64,000 nucleotides of DNA, from contig NZ_JBEPJZ010000001.1 in assembly GCF_040496035.1 (NCBI RefSeq), forward strand, positions 2,604,001 to 2,668,000, in the 5' to 3' direction. This DNA comes from Agromyces sp. SYSU T00194. Its GTDB lineage: Bacteria; Actinomycetota; Actinomycetes; Actinomycetales; Microbacteriaceae. Under the pieces are notes generated by a model. It made no database searches. It was not told the origin of the DNA and was given only the letters and a program-made list of their open reading frames with translations. Positions 35,405-44,375 of this stretch are shown here, one piece after another. Each line of letters starts with the position of its first letter. Within the stretch, counting starts at the first letter, position 1. A program made the translations under genes and the position numbers.

Positions 35405-36826
35405 ATGAACGGCGCCGTTGACCTCCAGCTGGACGCGCCCGAACTCACCCTCGATGCAGCCGGTGACGCGCGCGTCCGGCGCAGCGTGCTCCCGAGCGGC
35501 CTGCGCGTGCTGACCGAGGCGATGCCCGGCAGCCGCAGCGCCACGGTCGGCTTCTGGGTCGGCGTCGGCTCGCGCGACGAGCACGGCGACGACGATCCCG
35601 CCCTGCCCGGCACCTACGGTTCGACGCACTTCCTCGAGCACCTGCTCTTCAAGGGCACCGCCACGCGCACCGCGCTCGACATCGCGACCGCCTTCGACGC
35701 CGTCGGCGGCGAGCACAACGCGATGACGGCCAAGGAGTACACCTGCTACTACGCGCGGGTGCAGGACCGCGACCTCGACATGGCGGTCGACGTGCTCGCC
35801 GACATGCTCACCGCCTCGCGCATCGACCCCGACGAGTTCGAGAACGAGCGCGGGGTGATCCTCGAGGAGCTCGCCATGGCGGGCGACGACCCGGCGGATG
35901 CCGCGAGCGAGCGCTTCTTCGACGCGGTGTTCGGCGCGCATCCCCTCGGGCGCCCGATCGGCGGCACCCGGTACTCGATCGGGCGCGCGAGCCGCGATGC
36001 CGTCGTCACGCACTTCCGTGCGCGCTACCGCCCCAGCGAACTCGTCGTGACCGCGGCGGGCGCGGTCGACCACGAGGCGCTCGTCGCCCGCGTCACCGCA
36101 GCCCTCGCCGCGGGCGGGTGGGACCTCGAGACGCAGGCCCGGCCCGCGCCGCGCCGACTCGACACCGAGGCCGCGCTCGTGCGCGGTGCCGACGTCTCGG
36201 TCGAGGACCGCCCGATCGAGCAGGTGAACCTGCTGCTCGGCGTGCCCGGCCCCACGGCGACCGATCCGCGCCGTCCCACGCTCAACGTCCTCAATGCCAT
36301 CTACGGCGGCGGCATGTCGTCGCGCCTGTTCCAGGAGGTGCGCGAGCGTCGGGGCCTGGCGTACGCCGTGCACTCGCTCGCCCCGGGGTACTCCGATGCG
36401 GGCGTGTTCGGGGCCTTCGCCGCGTGCCAGCCGGCGAACGCCGCGACCGTCGCCGAGCTCGTGGTCGCAGAACTCGGCCGCATCGCCGAGGAGGGCGTCT
36501 CGGCGGCCGACCTCGCCCGGGCCCGTGGCCAGCTGGGCGGCGGCGCGGCCCTCGCGCTCGAGGACTCCGACACCCGCATGAGCCGCCTCGGCCGCGCCGA
36601 GCTCACGCACGGCGAGTTCGTCGACCTCGACGAGGCGCTGCGCCGCATCGCGCGGGTGACCGCCGACGACGTGCGCACGCTCGCGGCCGACCTGCGCGAC
36701 CGTCCCTGGTCGATCGCCGCCGTGGGCGCCGTCGACCCCGAATCGCTCCGCGGCATCGCCGACGGCATCCGCACCGCCACGACCGAATCCCCCCGCCCGC
36801 CCGCCCCGACCGAGGGAACCCCGTGA
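35405..36826 (+). CDS. M16-family (pitrilysin/insulinase-type) metallopeptidase
   Basis: 473 aa. The inverted zinc motif is HFLEHLLF (HxxEH) with the downstream Glu in ERGVILEEL. The C-terminal inactive-type half has YGGGMSSRLFQEVRERRGLAY. It degrades small peptides in the cytoplasm; its orthologue is pepR-like in mycobacteria, near pnp and dapB. It overlaps the phosphatase gene by GTGA. Length is normal for actinobacterial members. Confidence 0.92.
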   Translation: MNGAVDLQLDAPELTLDAAGDARVRRSVLPSGLRVLTEAMPGSRSATVGFWVGVGSRDEHGDDDPALPGTYGSTHFLEHLLFKGTATRTALDIATAFDAVGGEHNAMTAKEYTCYYARVQDRDLDMAVDVLADMLTASRIDPDEFENERGVILEELAMAGDDPADAASERFFDAVFGAHPLGRPIGGTRYSIGRASRDAVVTHFRARYRPSELVVTAAGAVDHEALVARVTAALAAGGWDLETQARPAPRRLDTEAALVRGADVSVEDRPIEQVNLLLGVPGPTATDPRRPTLNVLNAIYGGGMSSRLFQEVRERRGLAYAVHSLAPGYSDAGVFGAFAACQPANAATVAELVVAELGRIAEEGVSAADLARARGQLGGGAALALEDSDTRMSRLGRAELTHGEFVDLDEALRRIARVTADDVRTLAADLRDRPWSIAAVGAVDPESLRGIADGIRTATTESPRPPAPTEGTP

Positions 36827-37425
36827 CCCACTACCTCTACCTCGTCCGCCACGGAGAACAACTCGACGCCGAGCACGGGCTGCCCGACGGCCCGCTGTCG
36901 CCCCGCGGTCGCAGGCAGGCGCAGTTGCTGGCCGAGCGCCTCGGCGGCATCCCCTTCGACGCGTCCTGGCATTCGCCGCTCGAGCGCGCGGCGGAGACGG
37001 CCGAGATCCTCTCCGAGCGCATGCCCGCGCTCACGTCCGAGCCGTCGCCGCTGCTGTTCGACTGCGTGCCGTCGGGGCCGGCCGAGGAGATGCCCTCGTT
37101 CTACGAGCCGTTCTTCGGCTCGGTCACCGAAGCCGAGATCGAGGCCGGCCGCGCGCAGATGGCCGACGCGGCCGGGGAGTTCCTCCGCGCGCACCGCGGC
37201 GACCGCCACGACCTGCTGATCACGCACAACTTCGTGATCGGCTGGTTCGTGCGGGAGGTGCTCGAGGCGCCCGAGTGGCGCTGGGTCACCGTGAACCAGG
37301 CCAACTGCGGCCTCACCGTGCTCGTGCAGAAGCCTCGCCGCCCGTGGAGCCTCCTCGTGCACAACGACCTCGCGCACCTGCCGCCCGAGCTGCGCACGGG
37401 CCTGCCCGAGCCCTGGGCGATCTGA
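36823..37425 (+). CDS. Histidine phosphatase family protein
   Basis: 200 aa. The catalytic motif LVRHGEQ is near the N-terminus, WHSPLERAAETAE holds the second Arg, and LLITHNFVIGWFV holds the second catalytic His. The substrate (sugar phosphate, phosphoprotein or other) cannot be told. It begins with GTG overlapping the M16 stop, so the two are coupled. Confidence 0.9.
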   Translation: MTHYLYLVRHGEQLDAEHGLPDGPLSPRGRRQAQLLAERLGGIPFDASWHSPLERAAETAEILSERMPALTSEPSPLLFDCVPSGPAEEMPSFYEPFFGSVTEAEIEAGRAQMADAAGEFLRAHRGDRHDLLITHNFVIGWFVREVLEAPEWRWVTVNQANCGLTVLVQKPRRPWSLLVHNDLAHLPPELRTGLPEPWAI

Positions 37426-37559
37426 GCGGAGCCGCGTCCCGCGTCCTCGGTGCGAATCGGAGGAGATTCGGGCGGATGCCCCGGGCTGACGCGGCGCGCC
37501 GTCGCATCCGTCCTCCATTCGGCCCCATCGACGAGCGCGCCCGCACCCGCTCGCCGGGC

Positions 37560-38033
37560 TCAGGGCCGCCGGGCGAACCAGTGGGTCGCGTTCGGGTTGT
37601 CGTTGTACGGCCGCGTCTCGACGTAGCCGAGCGACCGGTACAGCGAGCCGGCCGCCTCGAGGCTCGCGTTGGTGTCGAGCACGAGCTCCTCGGCGCCGAG
37701 CTCCACGGCGCGGCGCTCCAGCTCGACGAGGAGTGCGCGACCGCGTCCGCCGCCCCGCGCGGACGGCGCGACCCACAGGTGCTTGACCTCGTACCGCACG
37801 AGCCCCTCGTCGCCGGGGTCGATGCGCCGCACCCCGCCGCATCCGATGTCGGCACCGTCGTCCTGCAGCACCAGGAACACCCCCGCAGGCGGGGTGAACG
37901 GCGCGTCGGCCGGGTACGTCGGCGCGTAGGCGCCCTGTGCGGGCGGGAAGCTCGCGGTGCGCTCGGCGAAGTACGCGTCGAGCAGGCGCACGGCCGCGGG
38001 GTCGGTGGGCGGGGTGGCAACGTACTGGTCCAT
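37560..38033 (-). CDS. GNAT-family N-acetyltransferase
   Basis: 157 aa. Acetyl-CoA loop LWVAPSARGGGRGRAL and the C-terminal GSLYRSLGYVETRPYNDNPN are typical of GNAT. The FFP-like tail (ATHWFARR) resembles the group acting on small molecules, but the substrate is unknown. It is convergent with the histidine phosphatase and divergent from dapB (61-nt gap). Confidence 0.88.
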   Translation of the reverse strand: MDQYVATPPTDPAAVRLLDAYFAERTASFPPAQGAYAPTYPADAPFTPPAGVFLVLQDDGADIGCGGVRRIDPGDEGLVRYEVKHLWVAPSARGGGRGRALLVELERRAVELGAEELVLDTNASLEAAGSLYRSLGYVETRPYNDNPNATHWFARRP

Positions 38034-38094
38034 CGGGCCCAGCCTACGGCCGGCGGTGCCGCGACTCGCAGGAGCCGATTGCTAGGGTGAGTGC

Positions 38095-38844
38095 GTGACG
38101 AGTCGGGTGGCGGTCGTGGGTGCGACGGGCAGGATGGGCCGGCTGGCCCTCGGCCTCATCGAGCAGGCGGAGGACCTGGAGCTCCATGCGGGGCTCGACT
38201 CGTCGAGCAGCCTCGACGAGATCGACGGCGCCGACATCGTCTTCGACGTCACCCGTCCCGGCGTGACCGAGCGCGTCGTCGACGCCGCGATCTCGCACCG
38301 CATCCCCGCGGTCGTCGGCACGTCCGGCTGGTCGGGCGAGCGCATCGACCACGTGCGCGGACGGGTCGCCGGGGAGGACGAGGATGCTCCGGGCATCCTG
38401 TTCGTGCCGAACTTCTCGCTCGGCAGCGTGCTCGCCTCGCGGTTCGCGGCCATCGCCGCCCCCTACTTCGACTCGATCGAGATCATCGAGGCGCACCACG
38501 CCGGCAAGGTCGACTCGCCGTCCGGCACCGCGGTGCGCACGGCCGAGCTCATCGCCGACGCGCACCTCGCCGGGCGGCCCGTGTCGGCGCCGCACTCCGA
38601 CCAGCGCGCCCGGGGCCAGCTCGTGGCGGGCGTGCCCGTGCACAGCCTGCGCATGGACGGCGTGCTCGCCAAGCAGGACGTGATCCTCGGTGCGACGGGG
38701 GAGACGCTCACGCTCACGCACTCGACGCAGAGCCCGTCGTCGTACGAGGCGGGCATCCTGCTCGCACTGCGCGCCGCGCCGGAATCGCGCGGCGTCGCCG
38801 TCGGCCTCGAGACGCTGCTCGACCTCGGGTTCCCCACCGCGTGA
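38095..38844 (+). CDS. dapB: 4-hydroxy-tetrahydrodipicolinate reductase
   Basis: 249 aa. NAD(P)-binding VAVVGATGRMGRLA at the N-terminus and the catalytic IEAHHAGKVDSPSGTA (His-His and Lys) in the middle. It reduces the DapA product in lysine and diaminopimelate synthesis. The start is GTG at 38095. dapA lies about 6 kb downstream and dapF about 19 kb downstream, on the same strand. Confidence 0.96.
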   Translation: MTSRVAVVGATGRMGRLALGLIEQAEDLELHAGLDSSSSLDEIDGADIVFDVTRPGVTERVVDAAISHRIPAVVGTSGWSGERIDHVRGRVAGEDEDAPGILFVPNFSLGSVLASRFAAIAAPYFDSIEIIEAHHAGKVDSPSGTAVRTAELIADAHLAGRPVSAPHSDQRARGQLVAGVPVHSLRMDGVLAKQDVILGATGETLTLTHSTQSPSSYEAGILLALRAAPESRGVAVGLETLLDLGFPTA

Positions 38845-39296
38845 GCGCCACGCAGGCGGCGCGCATCGGCGCCATCGTCATGGCCGTGCTGCTCGCGGGC
38901 TACATCGGGCTCGTGGGCTGGCGCGCGGTGCTCTTCCTCGGCTCCGGCGAACCCGTGGGCATCGGCATCGGGCTGGCGCTCATCATCCTGCCGGTCATCG
39001 CCGCGTGGGCGCTCTGGCGCGAGCTCGCGTTCGGCGTGCGCTCGGAGCGCCTGGTCGACCGGCTCGACGCCGAGGACGGGCTGCCCGAGTTCCCGGCGCA
39101 GCCGAGCGGGCGGCCCGACCGCGCGCAGGCGGCCGCGGCATTCGACGCGTTCCGCGCGGAGGCCGAGGCGGCGCCCGACTCGTGGCGCGCCTGGCTGCGG
39201 CTCGGCATCGCGTACGACGCCGCGGGCGACCGCCGCCGGGCGCGCGCCGCGGTGCGGCGCGCGATCACGCTCGAACGCGCGCGGCCTCCCCGCTGA
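38841..39296 (+). CDS. Membrane protein with C-terminal TPR-like segment
   Basis: 151 aa. Two hydrophobic segments (about residues 8-28 and 38-58) are followed by a helical, Ala-rich part with one TPR-like unit (WRAWLRLGIAYDAAGDRRRA). Function unknown. The GTG start overlaps dapB by 4 nt. Its last 32 nt overlap the 3' end of the convergent epimerase gene. Confidence 0.8.
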   Translation: MSATQAARIGAIVMAVLLAGYIGLVGWRAVLFLGSGEPVGIGIGLALIILPVIAAWALWRELAFGVRSERLVDRLDAEDGLPEFPAQPSGRPDRAQAAAAFDAFRAEAEAAPDSWRAWLRLGIAYDAAGDRRRARAAVRRAITLERARPPR

Positions 39297-40176
39297 GCAT
39301 CGCGTCGATCGCCTGCTCGGCGGTCGGATGCGCGAAGCGGAACCCGTCGTCGACGAGCCGCGCCGGAATCACTTTCGCGCTCGCCAGCAGCAACTCGTCG
39401 GCGGCCTGCCCGAGCATCGCGTGGAGCGCCGGTTCCGGCACCGTGAAGGCGTAGGGCCGTCGCATCCGATCGGCCAGCGCGTGCGCGACGCGATCGTAGG
39501 TCGCGGGCGTCGGCCCGGCGAGGTTCACCGGTCCCGACAGCTGCGAGTCGACCAGCAGGTGCCGGATGGCCCGCACCTCGTCGACCAGGCTGATCCACGG
39601 CCAGTGCTGCCCGCCCGTGCCGAGCCGCGTGCCGAGCCCGAGGCGGGTGAGCAGCGAGAGGCGCTGCATGGCGCCGCCGTCGCCGACGACGATGCCCGTG
39701 CGGAACATGACGGTGCGCGTCTGCTCGGGGGCGAGGCGCGCGGTGTCCTCCCAGCGGGTCACGACGCTGGGCAGGAACCCCTCGCCGGGCTCGGCGTCCT
39801 CGGTGAGCGCCTCCGCGGGCCGGTCGCCGTAGACGCCCGACGCGGAGGCGTTCAGGAAGACGCTCGGCGGCGTGCGTGCCTGTCGCATGGCGTCGGTGAG
39901 CGTGCGGGTGGCGTTGACCCGCGAGGTGAGGATCTCGCGCCGGTACGCCGGCGTCCACGGCAGCCGCGCGAGGTTGGCCCCGGAGAAGGCGACGACCGCG
40001 TCGACGCGGTCCATGACCGTGAAGTCGATGATGCCCGAGCCGGGCGACCAGCTGAGCTCGTCCTCGGCGCGCGGGGTGCGGCGCACGAGGCGCACGACCT
40101 CGTGGCCGTCCTCCCGCAGGAGGGGGACGAGGGTGGAACCGATGAAGCCGGATGCCCCGGCGATGAGCACGCGCAC
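39265..40176 (-). CDS. TIGR01777-family NAD-dependent epimerase/dehydratase-like protein
   Basis: 303 aa. Rossmann motif IAGASGFIGSTLVPLL, ASASGVYGDRP, VMFRTGIVVGDGGAMQ and the DUF1731-like end (FRFAHPTAEQAI) define the TIGR01777 family, sometimes called SulA-like; its function is not settled. The start is GTG at 40176, 3 nt after the OsmC-like stop, so the two genes form one transcript. Confidence 0.9.
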   Translation of the reverse strand: MRVLIAGASGFIGSTLVPLLREDGHEVVRLVRRTPRAEDELSWSPGSGIIDFTVMDRVDAVVAFSGANLARLPWTPAYRREILTSRVNATRTLTDAMRQARTPPSVFLNASASGVYGDRPAEALTEDAEPGEGFLPSVVTRWEDTARLAPEQTRTVMFRTGIVVGDGGAMQRLSLLTRLGLGTRLGTGGQHWPWISLVDEVRAIRHLLVDSQLSGPVNLAGPTPATYDRVAHALADRMRRPYAFTVPEPALHAMLGQAADELLLASAKVIPARLVDDGFRFAHPTAEQAIDAMLSGEAARVRA

Positions 40177-40179
40177 GGC

Positions 40180-40608
40180 TCAGGCGAGTTCGGCCTCGAT
40201 CGTGATGGGGATGCCCGCGAGCGCCTGCGAGATCGGGCAGTTCGCCTTGGCGTCCTCCGCGAACGCCTCGAACTCCTCCTCGCTCAGCCCCGGGACCCGC
40301 GCGCTCACGAGCAGGTGGCTGCCGAGCACGCCGCGCCCGGCCTCGAAGGTGACCGCGGCGGTGGTCTGGATGCTCTCGGGCGTGTGGCCGGCCTGTGCCA
40401 GCGCGTGCGACAGTGCCATCGAGAAGCAGGACGAGTGCGCCGCGCCGAGCAGTTCCTCGGGGTTGGTGGTGTCGCGCACCCCCGCCGAGCGCGCCGCCCA
40501 GTTCACGGGGAACGTCGCCGAGTCGGTGGAGTCGAGGTGCACGCTGCCGGAACCCTCGATGAGGCTGCCCTTCCAGACGGTGGTGGCCTCGCTCGTCACT
40601 GCTGCCAT
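40180..40608 (-). CDS. OsmC-family peroxiredoxin
   Basis: 142 aa. The two redox cysteines are in AAHSSCFSMALSHALA and KANCPISQALAG, the positions used by OsmC to reduce organic hydroperoxides. GGAGACACACC precedes the ATG at 40608. First gene of a two-gene operon with the epimerase-like protein. Confidence 0.93.
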   Translation of the reverse strand: MAAVTSEATTVWKGSLIEGSGSVHLDSTDSATFPVNWAARSAGVRDTTNPEELLGAAHSSCFSMALSHALAQAGHTPESIQTTAAVTFEAGRGVLGSHLLVSARVPGLSEEEFEAFAEDAKANCPISQALAGIPITIEAELA

Positions 40609-40700
40609 GGTGTGTCTCCTCCTCGTCGCGGTGGCCTCAGCCTAGCCGCGGGCGTCCCGGCTGTGGAGGGGGTGGCGCGTCCCGGCCGGTCGCCGGCGCG

Positions 40701-41150
40701 TCAGGAGGTGCGGACGATGCGCGCGCGCACCAGCAGCGCGTAGAGGCGGCAGCCGAGGCAGACGTCGAACGCCGCGTTCAGGAAGGCCGCGAAGAACGCG
40801 ATCGCCGCCGAGATCCACACCGCTCCGTCGACGCCGAGCAGCGCGAGCAGCAGGCCGGCCGCGGTGACGGCGAAGCCCACGCCCTGCGCGAAGGTCGGGG
40901 GGCGCGGGTCCTCCAGCTCCGACGGGGGAGCGAGGCGCGGGCGCACGAAGGTCTTGAAGATGAGGCCCCAGGGGTGGCGGCGGATGCCCGCGAAGGCGCC
41001 CCACGCGAACAACGCCACGAGCGCGGCGAGCAGCAGCAGCGCGGCGAGCCCCGCTCCCGCGAGGTCGAGCACGATCACGACCAGCAGCAGCACCGAGGTG
41101 ATGGCGGCGCCGAAGCGCGGCCCGCGGGGGTCGATCTGGTCACGCGACAC
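40701..41150 (-). CDS. DUF4395 membrane protein
   Basis: 149 aa with four hydrophobic segments. A C-terminal FDVCLGCRLYALL carries a CxxC pair at the membrane edge. DUF4395 proteins are often encoded next to thioredoxin-like proteins, as here (11-nt overlap), suggesting a membrane redox partner; function unproven. Start GTG at 41150, since GGAG lies just upstream. Confidence 0.85.
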   Translation of the reverse strand: MSRDQIDPRGPRFGAAITSVLLLVVIVLDLAGAGLAALLLLAALVALFAWGAFAGIRRHPWGLIFKTFVRPRLAPPSELEDPRPPTFAQGVGFAVTAAGLLLALLGVDGAVWISAAIAFFAAFLNAAFDVCLGCRLYALLVRARIVRTS

Positions 41151-41583
41151 GGAGGTTCCTCGGGTGCTCGGGGGTCGGGGGGAGTGCTGCGGAGACGTCG
41201 GCACGTCGCGGGGCGCCGGAGAAGCGGCGCAGCGCGTGGCCGTCCGAGCCGAGCACGACGACGGTCGGCGTCTGGGTGACGCGGAACCGCGCGGCGAGTT
41301 CGGGGTGCGCCGCGACGTCGAGCTCGACGTGGGCGAGCTCGTGGTCGTCGCCGGCGATCTCGCCGAGGGCCCGCGCCGTGCCCGGGCAGCGCGCGCAGTA
41401 CTCGGACGAGAACTGGAGCAGCGTGGCGCGGACGGGCAGCGCGTCGAGGGCGAGCTCGGAGGCATCCGCCCACTCGCCCTTGGCGTCGGACGCCCGCCCC
41501 TCGCGCCGCTTGAGGGCGATGCCGGCGATCGACGCGACGGCGACGAGCGCCGCGGCGATGCCGAATGCGAGCAGGAGGTCCAT
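41140..41583 (-). CDS. Membrane-anchored thioredoxin-like protein
   Basis: 147 aa. One N-terminal hydrophobic segment (DLLLAFGIAAALVAVASIAG) anchors a thioredoxin domain with the active site SSEYCARCPGTA and the cis-Pro TQTPTVVVL. It is read before, and overlaps, the DUF4395 gene. Together they probably make a two-component membrane dithiol system; partners are unknown. Confidence 0.88.
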   Translation of the reverse strand: MDLLLAFGIAAALVAVASIAGIALKRREGRASDAKGEWADASELALDALPVRATLLQFSSEYCARCPGTARALGEIAGDDHELAHVELDVAAHPELAARFRVTQTPTVVVLGSDGHALRRFSGAPRRADVSAALPPTPEHPRNLRVA

Positions 41584-41691
41584 GCACCCGAATGTAGCGG
41601 GGTGCGCCTGAACGACACCCGAGTGTGACGGACGATGACGCGCCGCATCCGCCCCCTCGTCGTCGGGCCGGGGCGGGGCTACCATCGGGGC

Positions 41692-42501
41692 GTGGCCGCA
41701 GTCATCCAGACCCCGTACGAAGACCTGCTGCGCGAGGTGCTCGCCGGCGGCACGCCGAAGTCCGACCGCACCGGCACCGGCACGCGCAGCGTGTTCGGCC
41801 GCCAGCTGCGCTTCGACCTCGCCGAGGGCTTCCCGCTCATCACCACCAAGCGCGTGCACTTCAAGTCGGTCGCGTACGAGCTGCTCTGGTTCCTGCGCGG
41901 CGACTCGAACGTGCGCTGGCTGCAGGAGCACGGCGTCACGATCTGGGACGAGTGGGCGGATGCCTCGGGCGACCTCGGCCCCGTCTACGGCGTGCAGTGG
42001 CGGTCGTGGCCGACCCCGTCGGGCGCGCACATCGACCAGCTCGCGCAGGTCATCGAGCAGATCCGCATCTCGCCCGACTCGCGCCGCCTCGTCGTCTCGG
42101 CGTGGAACCCGGCCGACATCCCCGACATGGCGCTCGCGCCCTGCCACGCGCTGTTCCAGTTCTACGTCGCCGACGGCAAGCTGTCGTGCCAGCTCTACCA
42201 GCGCAGCGCCGACCTCTTCCTCGGCGTGCCGTTCAACATCGCCTCGTACGCGCTGCTCACCCACCTCGTCGCCGCGCAGACCGGCCTCGGCGTGGGCGAC
42301 TTCGTCTGGACCGGCGGCGACTGCCACATCTACGACAACCACGTCGAGCAGGTGAGCGAGCAGCTCACGCGCGACCCGTACCCGTACCCGACGCTGCGCA
42401 TCACCGCCGACCGCCCGTCGATCTCGGACTACGAGTTCGAGGACCTCGAGGTGCGCGACTACGTCCACCATCCCGCGATCCGCGCCGCGGTCGCGGTATG
42501 A
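41692..42501 (+). CDS. thyA: Thymidylate synthase
   Basis: 269 aa. [11 protein letters not shown] (phosphate Arg), the catalytic Cys in [12 protein letters not shown], and [19 protein letters not shown] are intact. It makes dTMP from dUMP with methylene-tetrahydrofolate, producing dihydrofolate for the next gene product, FolA. Start read as GTG at 41692; an upstream ATG at 41635 adds a tail not normal for the family. Overlaps folA by ATGA. Confidence 0.95.
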   Translation: MAAVIQTPYEDLLREVLAGGTPKSDRTGTGTRSVFGRQLRFDLAEGFPLITTKRVHFKSVAYELLWFLRGDSNVRWLQEHGVTIWDEWADASGDLGPVYGVQWRSWPTPSGAHIDQLAQVIEQIRISPDSRRLVVSAWNPADIPDMALAPCHALFQFYVADGKLSCQLYQRSADLFLGVPFNIASYALLTHLVAAQTGLGVGDFVWTGGDCHIYDNHVEQVSEQLTRDPYPYPTLRITADRPSISDYEFEDLEVRDYVHHPAIRAAVAV

Positions 42502-43187
42502 CGGTTGCCCCTGAGCCCGCGCCCGCGCGTGCGCGTGCGCTGCCGCCAATCGGCCTGATCTGGGCCGAGGCCCGCGGCGGCGTGATCGGCCGCGACGGCG
42601 TCATGCCGTGGCACCTCCCCGAGGACCTCGCGCACTTCCGCGACGTCACCCGCGGCGCCCCGGTGATCATGGGCCGCCGCACCTGGGAGTCGCTGCCCCC
42701 GAGGTTCCGCCCGCTCCCCGGGCGCCGCAACATCGTCGTCTCCCGCGACCCGGCCGCCGCCTTCGACGGCGCCGAGCACGCCGCATCCGTGCCCGCCGCC
42801 CTCGCCCTCGCCGCTGCGCCTGCGCTCGACCCTGCCGCTGCGCCTGCGCTCGACCCTGCCGCTGCGCCTGCGCTCGACCCCGCCGCTGCGCCTGCGCTCG
42901 ACCCCGCCGCAGCGCCCGCTCCCACTGCCACCGAGCCCCCCGCGCCAGCGGCCGGCTCGTCCGCACCGCCGTCCCGCATCTGGGTCATCGGCGGCGCCGA
43001 GCTCTACCGCCAGACCATCGAGGTCGCCGACCGCCTCGAGGTCACGCGCATCGACGCGGCCGTCGACGGCGACACGCACGCCCCGCCCATCGGCCCGCAC
43101 TGGCGCCCGGAGGCATCCGACCCGCCCTCGGGGTGGCACGCGGCCGCCTCCGGCCTCCGCTACCGCTTCGACACCCTCACCCGCTGA
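42498..43187 (+). CDS. folA: Dihydrofolate reductase with repeat insertion
   Basis: 229 aa, against about 160-175 normally. The N-terminal half is canonical ([21 protein letters not shown], then RRTWESLP and GRRNIVVSR) and so is the C-terminal part ([27 protein letters not shown]). Between them, at about residues 103-153, is an insert built from PAAAPALD repeats. The insert lies between core elements, so the fold is probably kept with a flexible loop. It reduces dihydrofolate with NADPH and is coupled to thyA. Confidence 0.93.
   Translation: MTVAPEPAPARARALPPIGLIWAEARGGVIGRDGVMPWHLPEDLAHFRDVTRGAPVIMGRRTWESLPPRFRPLPGRRNIVVSRDPAAAFDGAEHAASVPAALALAAAPALDPAAAPALDPAAAPALDPAAAPALDPAAAPAPTATEPPAPAAGSSAPPSRIWVIGGAELYRQTIEVADRLEVTRIDAAVDGDTHAPPIGPHWRPEASDPPSGWHAAASGLRYRFDTLTR
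42810..42905 (+). repeat. 24-bp tandem repeat inside folA
   Basis: Four consecutive 24-nt units (42810-42833, 42834-42857, 42858-42881, 42882-42905) differ only in the last base of the CCT/CCC codon, followed by a degenerate fifth. In frame they encode AAAPALDP four times. The unit length is a multiple of three, so copy-number changes keep the reading frame. Confidence 0.9.
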
Positions 43188-43375
43188 CCGGCGGCCGCCG
43201 CGCATGGCGGATCGAAGGACGAGTTCGCCGACACGCCGTTACGCGCGTCACCGTTCCCGCGTTTCTCCTCCGTTCCGCCATCGGCCCGTCCTCCACAACC
43301 GGTCGTGCCGCGTGCAGCAGCGCGGACCGGCCGCCGAGCCCGCTCGCGTCATGTCAGCGCGCCACGCTGCTGGGC

Positions 43376-44242
43376 GTGATCGCACCTCACCTCGTACAGC
43401 GCACCTGCCGCGACCTCGGCGGGGTGGCGGGCACCGCCGAACTCGCGGCCGCGGGCGTCGATCGTCATGCGCTGGCCCGGGCCGTCGCCGACGGCGCGGT
43501 CGTCCGGCTCCGTTCCGCGGTCTACGGCGTGCCCGACCTCGAACCCGACGTCGCGGCGGCCGTGCGCCACGGCGGCGCGCTCGGATGCCTCTCGGCCGCC
43601 CGGTCCATCGGGCTCTGGGTGCTGTGCGACGACGACCGGCTCCACGTCTCGATGCCGCCGAACGGTCACTCGCGCACGCATCCGGACTGCGCATGCGTCC
43701 TGCACTGGACGGGTGGCCGCCGACCGGTCGCGTCGATCGTCGAAGTCCTCCACCAGGTGCTCGCATGCGCCGGTCCGGAGGAGTTCTTCGTGTGCCTGGA
43801 GTCGGCACGGCGGTTGAGGAAGATCGACGCGGCCGGCGTCGCGAGCCTGCGCGACCGCGTACCCTCCTGGGCCCGACCGCTGGTCGACGACGCCCGATCC
43901 GACGCCGACAGCGGCCTCGAGTCCGTCCTGCGCTACCGGCTCCGACCGTACCGGCTGCGGATCCGGTCGCAGGTCGACATCCCCACCGTCGGGCGAGTGG
44001 ACTTCGTCGTCGGCGACCGGCTGATCCTCGAGGCCGACGGGCGCGACAACCACGACGGCGCGTCGCACCGCCATCGCGACCTCGTGCGCGACGCGGCCGC
44101 GGCGGCACTCGGGTTCGACACGTTGCGGTTCGACTACGCGCAGATCGTGCACGACTGGCCATCGGTTCGTGGAGCCATCCTCGCCAAGATCGACGCAGGG
44201 CTGCACCTGCGCGGTACCGATCGGAGGGGAAACCGCCGCTGA
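43376..44242 (+). CDS. AbiEi-like antitoxin domain / DUF559 endonuclease-like protein
   Basis: 288 aa. The N-terminal ~100 residues (LGGVAGTAELAAAGVDRHAL, VVRLRSAVYGVP) resemble the winged-helix AbiEi antitoxin domain. The C-terminal ~100 residues resemble DUF559, a PD-(D/E)xK-like fold: SGLESVLRYR (Glu), GRVDFVVGDRLILEADGRD (Asp and ExD), then DTLRFDYAQIVHDW. No partner toxin gene is adjacent. Start is GTG at 43376, the first plausible codon; no strong ribosome-binding site. Such orphan genes are common in Actinobacteria. Confidence 0.8.
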   Translation: MIAPHLVQRTCRDLGGVAGTAELAAAGVDRHALARAVADGAVVRLRSAVYGVPDLEPDVAAAVRHGGALGCLSAARSIGLWVLCDDDRLHVSMPPNGHSRTHPDCACVLHWTGGRRPVASIVEVLHQVLACAGPEEFFVCLESARRLRKIDAAGVASLRDRVPSWARPLVDDARSDADSGLESVLRYRLRPYRLRIRSQVDIPTVGRVDFVVGDRLILEADGRDNHDGASHRHRDLVRDAAAAALGFDTLRFDYAQIVHDWPSVRGAILAKIDAGLHLRGTDRRGNRR

Positions 44243-44375
44243 GGGCGCCGGGCCCCGGCGTGTCGGGCGATTCCTCCTCCATTCGGCCCGTGAGTCGAGG
44301 TCGGCCGCCGACGGCACGCTGCGGCGCGACGGCGCGGCACGCGCCGCAGGCCGCGGGAGCGATAGCCTGTAGTCC

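Noticed and set aside
37511..37525. 15-mer TCCTCCATTCGGCCC repeated at 44275-44289
   Set aside because: One shared 15-mer between two GC-rich intergenic regions in 64 kb is close to chance expectation.
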